Shown here: positions 1-5,445 of the stretch, one piece after another
Layout: every line of letters starts with the position of its first letter
Numbering within the stretch: position 1 is the first letter of the stretch
Source: an uncultured Parabacteroides sp.
GTDB lineage: Bacteria; Bacteroidota; Bacteroidia; Bacteroidales; Tannerellaceae
Direction of reading: 5' to 3'
DNA: 5,445 bases
Assembly (NCBI GenBank): GCA_937890135.1
Contig: CALBYC010000121.1
Coordinates: forward strand, 1-5,445
The notes under the pieces: generated by a model
What the model saw: only the letters and a program-made list of their open reading frames with translations
What the model was told of the DNA's origin: nothing
Databases searched by the model: none
Made by a program: the position numbers and the translations under genes

Positions 1-2321
1 GAGAAAACTGCTTTGCACGCCCAGAGCAAAAGGTAGTTGCAGATTATATCTCTGCGGTTGGCATTTCGCATGACGGCAAAAGAATCGTAGCCACCGCAAG
101 GGGAGAGGTATTTGATGTCCCGGCCGAAAAGGGTGTCACATACAATATTACTCGTACTCCAGGTGCGAATGAAAGAAATGCATCTTGGAGTCCGGATAAC
201 AAGTATATAGCTTACATCTCGGACAGAACGGGCGAAACAGAAATTTGGATGGAGAAAACAGAAGGAGGTGAACCTATACAATTGACAAAAGACAACGACA
301 CATATATCAGAAACTTCCGATGGTCTCCGGATAGTAAGTCAATACTGTATACAGATAGAAAGAACCGGATAGTTATGGTGGATGTGACTTCTAAAAGCAA
401 AAAAGTAATTTTTCAGAATCCAGAGCAGGAATTTTTTGATGTTACTTTCTCTCCCGATAGCAGGTGGATTACATATGCGCGCCCCGCAAGCAATCTGATG
501 CAAGTAGTCTATTTGTATAATTTGGCTGAGAAAAAGGAATATCCGGTAACAGAGAAGTGGTATACATCAGGTTCTCCGATATTTAGTAAAGATGGCAAAT
601 ACCTTATTTTTTCATCTGATAGAGATTTCAATCCTATTTATGGCCGCTTGGAATGGAATCATGTTTATACAAGTACTGGAGGAATATACTTAGCAATGCT
701 GAGCAAGAATACGCCTTCTCCCTTTTTGCCCTGCAATGTGACAGATGGAAATGAGGATTTGAAAAAAGGAATAGATAATTCATCTGAGGATGATATAATC
801 CATATCGATACAGATGGCATATTGGAGCGCATTGTGAAACTACCATTGAAAGCAGGACATTATGGGAATTTCCATAGTGATGGAAAGACTATCTGGTATT
901 CCGAAAGAGGCAATATCCATGCTTATGATTTAAGTGAGCAAGAAGATAAAACCATAGCGGAAGACGCTTCTATGTCTGTTTCTTATGGAGGGAAAAAGGC
1001 CTTATTTTACAAGGCAGGGAACATATACGTGACTGATTTGCCAACATCTAAGGTAACATTTGGGAAAAGCGTAGACTTGAAAGATATGGTTGCCACCATT
1101 GATTATCCCATAGAGTGGGCACAAATATTCGATGAAACATGGAGAGCATTCAGGGATGGCTTTTATTTGGAAAACATGCACGGTATCAACTGGAAAGATA
1201 TCAAAGCGAAATATGAGGTATTATTGCCGCACGTGACAACAAGATTGGACTTGAATTATGTGATAGGGGAAATGATTTCGGAATTGGCTTGCGGACATGC
1301 GTATGTTAATCCTGGAGAATATAAAAAACCATATCGGATACCTATGGGGTTGTTAGGAGCGGAATTAAGCCGTGATGCTAAAACTGGTTATTATAAGATA
1401 AGCAAACTCATCCATGGTGCGCCTTATAGCAAATCATTACGTTCTCCTCTCACAGAACAGGGATTGAATGTGAAAGAAGGGGATTACATCATTGCGATTG
1501 ATGGTGTTCCGACATCTTCTGTTGAAAATATATATAAATTGCTGGTTGGCAAAGCGGATGTCATGACGGAACTTCAGGTTAATTCCCAAAATAGTGAAGA
1601 GGGAAGCCGGAAAATTATAGTAAAACCTATCGGGGATGAATATCCTTTATATCATTATAATTGGGTTCAAAACAACTTGAAGAAGGTAGAAAAGGCCACC
1701 AATGGCAAAGTGGGGTATATATATATTCCTGATATGGGGCCGGAAGGTTTGAATGAATTCGCACGTTATTTCTATCCTCAACTCGACAAAGAGGGGCTTA
1801 TTATCGATGACCGTAGCAACGGAGGCGGGAATGTCTCTCCAATGATTATCGAACGTCTACTTCGCAAGCCTTACAGGATGACTATGTCGAGAACTTCAAC
1901 AAATGTGGGTACTATACCCGATGCCACTCAATATGGACCGAAAGTGTTGTTAATCAACAAATATTCTGCTTCTGATGGTGATTTGTTCCCTTGGAGTTTC
2001 AAGGCTAACCGGATTGGCAAGGTTGTTGGTACGCGTACCTGGGGTGGCATCGTAGGCATTAGTAACTCTTTGCCATATATGGATGGTACTGATATTCGCG
2101 TGCCGTTTTTTACAAATTATGATGCGAAGAGTGGACAGTGGATTATCGAGAACCATGGGGTCGATCCGGACATATTGATTGATAATGACCCAATCAAAGA
2201 ACAAGCAGGCGAAGACCAACAGTTGGATAAGGCCATCGAGGTAATTATGGAACAACTGAAAGAAAGAAAACCATTGCCTAAGGTCCCGGCTGCAAGAACT
2301 TTTAAAGATTTGGGCTTATAA
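1..2321 (+). CDS. Tricorn-type S41 serine protease, 5'-partial (C-terminal ~772 residues)
   Basis: The reading frame is open from base 3 (the first base of the first whole codon) to the TAA at 2319-2321; its start lies upstream of the window. Residue numbers here count from base 3. Residues ~1-360 carry beta-propeller repeats of the WxPDxKxIAY type (near 62, 107, 149 and 193). A helical C1 domain begins near 370, a PDZ domain spans ~452-543, and the C2 protease core runs from ~568. Catalytic residues can be matched to archaeal tricorn: His432 (in CGHAYV), nucleophile Ser657 (in SASDGD) and Glu716 (in IENHGVDPD). The RSNGGG oxyanion-type loop lies at ~604-609. The residue before His432 is Gly, where Thermoplasma tricorn has Ser745. 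Full family members have about 1,070 residues, so roughly 300 are missing, including any signal peptide; localisation is therefore unknown. Family members degrade peptides or unfolded proteins; the substrate here is not known. The Met at 249 is internal and not the start. Confidence 0.93.
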   Translation, partial: ENCFARPEQKVVADYISAVGISHDGKRIVATARGEVFDVPAEKGVTYNITRTPGANERNASWSPDNKYIAYISDRTGETEIWMEKTEGGEPIQLTKDNDTYIRNFRWSPDSKSILYTDRKNRIVMVDVTSKSKKVIFQNPEQEFFDVTFSPDSRWITYARPASNLMQVVYLYNLAEKKEYPVTEKWYTSGSPIFSKDGKYLIFSSDRDFNPIYGRLEWNHVYTSTGGIYLAMLSKNTPSPFLPCNVTDGNEDLKKGIDNSSEDDIIHIDTDGILERIVKLPLKAGHYGNFHSDGKTIWYSERGNIHAYDLSEQEDKTIAEDASMSVSYGGKKALFYKAGNIYVTDLPTSKVTFGKSVDLKDMVATIDYPIEWAQIFDETWRAFRDGFYLENMHGINWKDIKAKYEVLLPHVTTRLDLNYVIGEMISELACGHAYVNPGEYKKPYRIPMGLLGAELSRDAKTGYYKISKLIHGAPYSKSLRSPLTEQGLNVKEGDYIIAIDGVPTSSVENIYKLLVGKADVMTELQVNSQNSEEGSRKIIVKPIGDEYPLYHYNWVQNNLKKVEKATNGKVGYIYIPDMGPEGLNEFARYFYPQLDKEGLIIDDRSNGGGNVSPMIIERLLRKPYRMTMSRTSTNVGTIPDATQYGPKVLLINKYSASDGDLFPWSFKANRIGKVVGTRTWGGIVGISNSLPYMDGTDIRVPFFTNYDAKSGQWIIENHGVDPDILIDNDPIKEQAGEDQQLDKAIEVIMEQLKERKPLPKVPAARTFKDLGL

Positions 2322-2362
2322 GTCAAAAAGCTTTGTCCAATTAACCGCAAACTTAGATAGGA

Positions 2363-2420
2363 GACCTCAGATTGCTTCTTATGGTAACATAAAAGCAATC
2401 TGAGGTCGTTGTTTTTTCTT
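2363..2420 (+). terminator. Intrinsic terminator after the tricorn-type protease
   Basis: The 15-base arm 2363-2377 pairs perfectly with 2393-2407. After one bulged C (2378), TTATG (2379-2383) pairs with CATAA (2388-2392) around a GTAA loop, which fits the GNRA tetraloop pattern. This gives a 20-bp stem. A T-rich tail follows (2409-2420, including six consecutive T). It begins 41 bases after the protease stop codon. The T-run is on the + strand only, so it acts for the upstream gene and separates it from htpG. Confidence 0.93.
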
Positions 2421-2449
2421 TAAAGCAATAGAACGGGTATGTAATTTAA
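2419..2449 (+). promoter_or_regulatory. Weak candidate Bacteroidota-type promoter for htpG
   Basis: TTTA (2419-2422) lies 19 bases before TAATTTAA (2442-2449). Compared with the Bacteroides consensus TTTG-N19/20-TAnnTTTG, this matches 3 of 4 and 4 of 6 defined bases. It overlaps the T-tail of the preceding terminator and would give a leader of about 200 nt. No better match was found closer to the start codon, but such short motifs occur by chance in AT-rich DNA. Confidence 0.2.
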
Positions 2450-2646
2450 CATAATGGTAATTATAAAATAATAGCGGACAGGTGAGGGAAACATGACAAC
2501 CGAACGGACGGAATGACATGTTTGCTTCTGCATGACGCAATAATGGCAGGAATCTGTTTATTCTGTTTGAATGGTATCTTATTTGCTTTAATAAAAACGA
2601 AGTATACGACATTTAGTTGGTACGGTAAAAAGTATAAATTAAAAAG

Positions 2647-2654
2647 AAAGGAAC
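2647..2654 (+). promoter_or_regulatory. Ribosome binding site supporting the htpG start
   Basis: AAAGGAAC contains AGGA, ending 7 bases before the ATG at 2660. The purine-rich AG stretch around it resembles a weak Shine-Dalgarno site. This favours 2660 over the upstream in-frame ATG at 2513 as the true start, in agreement with the conserved protein N-terminus. Confidence 0.55.
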
Positions 2655-2659
2655 AAGAT

Positions 2660-4708
2660 ATGAATAAGAATGGTAATATTGGGGTAACAAGTGAAAACAT
2701 ATTCCCGATTATCAAGAAGTTTTTATACAGCGATCATGAGATTTTCTTAAGAGAATTGGTTTCAAACGCTGTCGATGCTACTCAAAAGTTAAAAACGCTG
2801 GCTTCTGTTGGAGAGTTCAAGGGTGATTTGGGAGACTTGACAGTACATGTGAAATTTGACGAGAATACGATTACGATCTCCGACCGCGGCATTGGCATGA
2901 CCGCTGAAGAAATCGACAAATACATTAACCAGATAGCTTTCTCCGGTGCTGAAGAGTTCGTTGAGAAATACAAGAACGACGCAGCTGCCATCATTGGGCA
3001 TTTCGGTTTGGGATTTTATTCATCGTTCATGGTTTCCAAAAAGGTGGAAATCGTGACTAAATCATACAAAGATGCTCCAGCTGTCAAATGGAGTTGCGAC
3101 GGCACTCCTACCTATACGTTGGAAGAGACTGAAAAAGCAGATAGAGGAACAGATATCATCCTGTATATCGATGATGAAAACAAAGACTTTTTGAACCAGC
3201 AAAAGATTCAAGAACTTTTGACAAAATATTGCCGCTTCTTGCCTGTCCCTATCGCTTTCGGGAAAAAACAAGAATGGAAAGACGGCAAATATGTGGATAC
3301 GGACGAGGACAATATCATAAATGACACGACTCCTGCGTGGGTACGCAAACCTTCCGAATTGAAAGACGAGGATTATATAAAGTTCTATCATGAATTATAT
3401 CCTATGGCTGACGACCCATTGTTCTGGATTCATTTGAATGTTGACTACCCGTTCCATCTGACGGGCATCTTGTATTTCCCGCGTATCAAGAGCAATATAG
3501 ATTTGCATCGCAATAAAATACAGTTATATTGCAACCAAGTGTTCGTGACGGATTCTGTCGAAGGTATCGTGCCTGAGTTCTTGACATTGCTGCACGGAGT
3601 AATCGATTCTCCTGATATTCCTTTGAATGTTTCGCGTTCTTATCTCCAAAGCGACCAGAATGTGAAGAAAATCTCAAACCACATCACGAAGAAAGTCGCA
3701 GATCGTTTGGAGGAAATTTTCAAGAGTGACAGGAAACAATTTGAGGAGAAATGGGATTACCTGAAGTTGTTCATCCAATATGGCATGCTGACAGACGAAA
3801 AGTTCTTTGAAAGAGCTTCTAAATTTGCCTTGTTCAAAGATGTCGAGGGCAAGTATTTCACTTTCGAGGAATATAAGACATTGATCAAGGACAGTCAAAC
3901 TGACAAAGATGGTACGTTAGTTTATTTGTACACGACAAACAAGGATGAACAATACAGCTATATACAAGCTGCCAAAGACAAGGGATATAGCGTGTTGGTC
4001 ATGAACGGGCAGTTGGACGTACATGCAATCGGCCAATTAGAGCAGAAATGGGAAAAAGTGCGTTTCGTCCGTGTGGACAGTGACACGATAGATCGCATCA
4101 TAGCCAAGGAAGACTCTAACAAAGTCGACTTGACGGAGGAACAAAAAGAAGCGTTGCAAGAAGTATTCAAGAGCCAAATGCCTAAAATAGACAAGACAGA
4201 CTTCATGGTCACTCTCGAGGCTTTAGGTGAGAATGCCAATCCTGTAGTCTTGACCCAGGGAGAGTATATGCGCCGTATGCGCCAAATGTCTGCCATGCAG
4301 CCGGGCATGTCGTTCTATGGCGAATTGCCAGACAGCTACAACCTGGTAGTTAATACGGATCATGCATTAGTCAAGGAAATCCTGCATGACGAGGAGAAAG
4401 AATGTACCGACAAGCTCCAGCCTATCCTGGCAGATATCAAAGGATGGAAAACTCGTCAAGCTGATTTGCGAGAGGCTCAGAACGGCAAGAAGGAGGAAGA
4501 AATCACCGAAGCCGAGAAGGAAGACATGACAAAGACTAACAACAAGATTGCCGAGCTGAGGGTTAACTGCAACAAGGTCATTGCGGAATATGCGGCCGGG
4601 AACAACAAGGTTAGCCAGTTGATAGATTTGGCTTTGTTGAGCAACGGCTTGTTGAAAGGTGAAGCATTGAGCAATTTCATCAAACGTAGTGTCCAGTTGA
4701 TTCATTGA
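2660..4708 (+). CDS. htpG: Molecular chaperone HtpG (bacterial Hsp90)
   Basis: Encodes a complete 682-residue cytosolic ATP-dependent chaperone that helps fold and remodel client proteins, usually together with the DnaK system. The N-terminal GHKL ATPase domain (~1-220) shows all Bergerat-fold motifs: Glu32 and Asn36 (catalytic base and Mg ligand) in LRELVSNAVDA, DRGIGM at 75-80, GHFGLGFYS at 113-121 and RGTDI at 162-166. The middle domain carries NVSRSYLQ with Arg326, equivalent to the ATP-contacting arginine of E. coli HtpG. The C-terminal dimerisation domain includes a Lys/Glu-rich, coiled-coil-like segment at ~608-635. Such an insertion is usual in Bacteroidota and helps explain the length (~680 versus 624 in E. 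coli). The start at 2660 fits the conserved GNIGVTSENIFPIIKKFLYS N-terminus. The gene ends with tandem stops TGA TAA and is probably monocistronic, lying between two terminators. No truncation or missing key residue is seen. Confidence 0.98.
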   Translation: MNKNGNIGVTSENIFPIIKKFLYSDHEIFLRELVSNAVDATQKLKTLASVGEFKGDLGDLTVHVKFDENTITISDRGIGMTAEEIDKYINQIAFSGAEEFVEKYKNDAAAIIGHFGLGFYSSFMVSKKVEIVTKSYKDAPAVKWSCDGTPTYTLEETEKADRGTDIILYIDDENKDFLNQQKIQELLTKYCRFLPVPIAFGKKQEWKDGKYVDTDEDNIINDTTPAWVRKPSELKDEDYIKFYHELYPMADDPLFWIHLNVDYPFHLTGILYFPRIKSNIDLHRNKIQLYCNQVFVTDSVEGIVPEFLTLLHGVIDSPDIPLNVSRSYLQSDQNVKKISNHITKKVADRLEEIFKSDRKQFEEKWDYLKLFIQYGMLTDEKFFERASKFALFKDVEGKYFTFEEYKTLIKDSQTDKDGTLVYLYTTNKDEQYSYIQAAKDKGYSVLVMNGQLDVHAIGQLEQKWEKVRFVRVDSDTIDRIIAKEDSNKVDLTEEQKEALQEVFKSQMPKIDKTDFMVTLEALGENANPVVLTQGEYMRRMRQMSAMQPGMSFYGELPDSYNLVVNTDHALVKEILHDEEKECTDKLQPILADIKGWKTRQADLREAQNGKKEEEITEAEKEDMTKTNNKIAELRVNCNKVIAEYAAGNNKVSQLIDLALLSNGLLKGEALSNFIKRSVQLIH

Positions 4709-4721
4709 TAATTCATCCATA

Positions 4722-4774
4722 AAAGAATCCTTACTACCCGTCCCCAAAACGGTAGTAAGGATTCTTTATTTTTA
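4722..4774 (+). terminator. Intrinsic terminator after htpG
   Basis: Bases 4722-4738 pair perfectly with 4751-4767 (17 bp, 12-base loop). An alternative fold bulges one C of the CCC run and pairs CCGT (4738-4741) with ACGG (4749-4752), leaving a 7-base CCCCAAA loop. T-rich sequence follows (TATTTTTAT). The hairpin begins 13 bases after the htpG stop codon and should end its transcript efficiently. Confidence 0.93.
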
Positions 4775-4775
4775 T

Positions 4776-4860
4776 CCCAGCCATTCGGCTGACCGGTCGC
4801 AACCATTTTCAGGGATTGTCGCGCCCGTTTTGAGGCACAATGCCCCCCTATCGGCGTTCG
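4776..4860. other. GC-rich intergenic patch with small inverted repeats
   Basis: By hand count 52 of 85 bases are G or C, clearly richer than the flanking sequence. It holds a small hairpin CAGCC-ATTC-GGCTG (4778-4791) and an 8-base palindrome GACCGGTC (4791-4798). There is also a longer imperfect hairpin (4812-4845) in which GGG/CCC, ATTGT/ACAAT and GCC/GGC pair, with a 3-base and a 1-base bulge. No T-run follows, so it is not an obvious terminator, and no convincing gene covers it on either strand. It could be an interspersed repeat, a regulatory site or a decayed remnant. Function unknown. Confidence 0.4.
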
Positions 4861-4896
4861 GCTAATATTCCTCCTACTTTTGTTTTTCGAAAAAAG

Positions 4897-4927
4897 ATTC
4901 CAATTATGATTAAATCCTTTATCTTTG
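4897..4927 (+). promoter_or_regulatory. Bacteroidota-type promoter for the AraC-family gene
   Basis: TATCTTTG at 4920-4927 matches the Bacteroides -7 consensus TAnnTTTG exactly. The -33 element is weak: ATTC at 4897-4900 with a 19-base spacer, 2 of 4 matches to TTTG. Transcription would start around 4931-4935, giving a leader of about 16-20 nt before the ATG at 4951. Confidence 0.65.
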
Positions 4928-4950
4928 CCTCGGATACAAACAAGATTACC

Positions 4951-5445
4951 ATGAATGAAATTATAAAAATCAATACGATCGAGGCATATAACGAAGTGTT
5001 TGGATTGGAAACCGCACACCCATTAGTCGGCATAGTGGATTTGTCCAAAGCGACCAAAAGGCCTTCCAGCGTAAAAATGAATTTTGGAGTTTATGCCCTT
5101 TTCCTGAAAGGACTCAAATGTGGAGAAATCCGATATGGAAGACAAATATATGACTATCAAGAAGGCACGGTCACAAGCTTTGCACCGGGGCAAGTCGTTG
5201 AAGTGAATATCGATCCGCAAGCGGAGCTAACGGGCAAAGGGCTTTTGTTCCATCCCGACGTAATCAAGGGCACGCCTATAGGCAGAGATATCCGCAATTA
5301 CACCTTTTTCTCCTACTCTTCCAGTGAAGCTTTACATTTGTCTGATGAAGAAAAAATGATATTCACGGATTGTTTGAACAAGATTGCAATCGAATTGGAC
5401 CGTCCTATTGACAAGTTCAGCAAACGGCTGATAGCCATGAACATC
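4951..5445 (+). CDS. AraC-family transcriptional regulator, 3'-partial (N-terminal 165 residues)
   Basis: The frame is open from ATG 4951 to the window end. The visible part is the N-terminal ligand-sensing, cupin-like domain of a Bacteroidota AraC subfamily. I recognise HPLVGIVDLSKA (23-34), the stretch from NFGVYALFLKG through YDYQEG to APGQV (44-82), and GLLFHPDVIKGTPIGRDIRNY (97-117) followed by TFFSY. The two helix-turn-helix motifs that would bind DNA are not in the window (family length ~290-300), so the AraC call rests on N-terminal similarity alone. An in-frame ATG at 4906 lies upstream of the predicted transcription start, so 4951 is preferred. No Shine-Dalgarno site is visible, as is common in this phylum. 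The ligand and target genes are unknown; targets are often adjacent and may lie downstream of this window. Confidence 0.85.
   Translation, partial: MNEIIKINTIEAYNEVFGLETAHPLVGIVDLSKATKRPSSVKMNFGVYALFLKGLKCGEIRYGRQIYDYQEGTVTSFAPGQVVEVNIDPQAELTGKGLLFHPDVIKGTPIGRDIRNYTFFSYSSSEALHLSDEEKMIFTDCLNKIAIELDRPIDKFSKRLIAMNI

Larger units (their letters stand above)
2322..2659 (+). other. Intergenic region and leader upstream of htpG
   Basis: This is 338 bases without a convincing gene. Its first ~100 bases hold the protease terminator. The rest (2421-2659) is AT-rich and should contain the htpG promoter and leader. I see no CIRCE operator (TTAGCACTC inverted repeat) and no clear sigma-32-type promoter, although htpG is heat-inducible in many bacteria. 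The htpG frame stays open back to an ATG at 2513, but that extension is not conserved Hsp90 sequence. I see no tRNA or recognisable riboswitch. Confidence 0.6.

Noticed and set aside
249..2321. A complete 690-residue protein starting at ATG 249.
   Set aside because: The frame is open to the window start, and the upstream residues continue the propeller repeats (WSPDNKYIAY near residue 62). Position 249 is therefore an internal Met of a longer, partial gene.
2513..2659. An in-frame 49-codon extension of htpG, with a hydrophobic segment followed by basic residues that resembles a membrane anchor or signal.
   Set aside because: HtpG is cytosolic, and its conserved N-terminus begins a few residues after the Met at 2660, which has a suitably spaced AGGA. 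The extension has no Hsp90 similarity and is best read as non-coding leader.
4367..4747. A minus-strand open frame of 126 codons opposite the 3' end of htpG.
   Set aside because: It lies antisense to well-conserved htpG sequence and shows no recognisable domain. It is a shadow of the real gene, as are the other minus-strand frames within htpG and the protease.
4906..4950. Upstream in-frame ATG at 4906 as the start of the AraC-type regulator.
   Set aside because: The -7 element TATCTTTG at 4920-4927 lies downstream of it, so the transcript would not include it, and the added residues do not resemble the family N-terminus.
4702..5019. A minus-strand open frame of 105 codons across the htpG terminator and the AraC promoter.
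   Set aside because: It runs through the terminator hairpin, the GC-rich patch and the start of the AraC-type gene, and its translation resembles no known family. It looks like chance openness.

Overview
This window looks like an ordinary stretch of a Bacteroidota chromosome, most likely order Bacteroidales. The evidence is the HtpG sequence type (about 680 residues, with a lysine/glutamate-rich C-terminal insertion), an AraC-type regulator of a kind common in Bacteroidales, a TAnnTTTG-type promoter -7 element and weak use of Shine-Dalgarno sites. I cannot settle the genus from sequence alone.

Layout: three genes, all on the + strand, separated by two strong intrinsic terminators. (1) Positions 1-2321 hold the C-terminal ~770 residues of a tricorn-type S41 serine protease. 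It has beta-propeller repeats, a helical C1 domain, a PDZ domain and the C2 catalytic domain; the N-terminus lies outside the window. A 20-bp hairpin with a GTAA loop and a T-run ends this unit. (2) After a 338-bp intergenic region, htpG (2660-4708) encodes a complete 682-residue Hsp90 chaperone, followed 13 bases later by a second long hairpin terminator. (3) A GC-rich stretch with small inverted repeats (4776-4860) and a good Bacteroidota-type promoter (-7 TATCTTTG) precede the 5' part of an AraC-family regulator (4951 to the window end). Its DNA-binding domain is beyond the edge.

The protease and the chaperone both serve protein quality control. The terminator between them argues that they are separate transcription units, so the pairing is only suggestive. 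The AraC-type gene has its own promoter and no evident link to the other two. I found no mobile element, CRISPR array, RNA gene or clearly new system. The items most worth a second look are the GC-rich intergenic patch, the long htpG leader and details of the tricorn active site.
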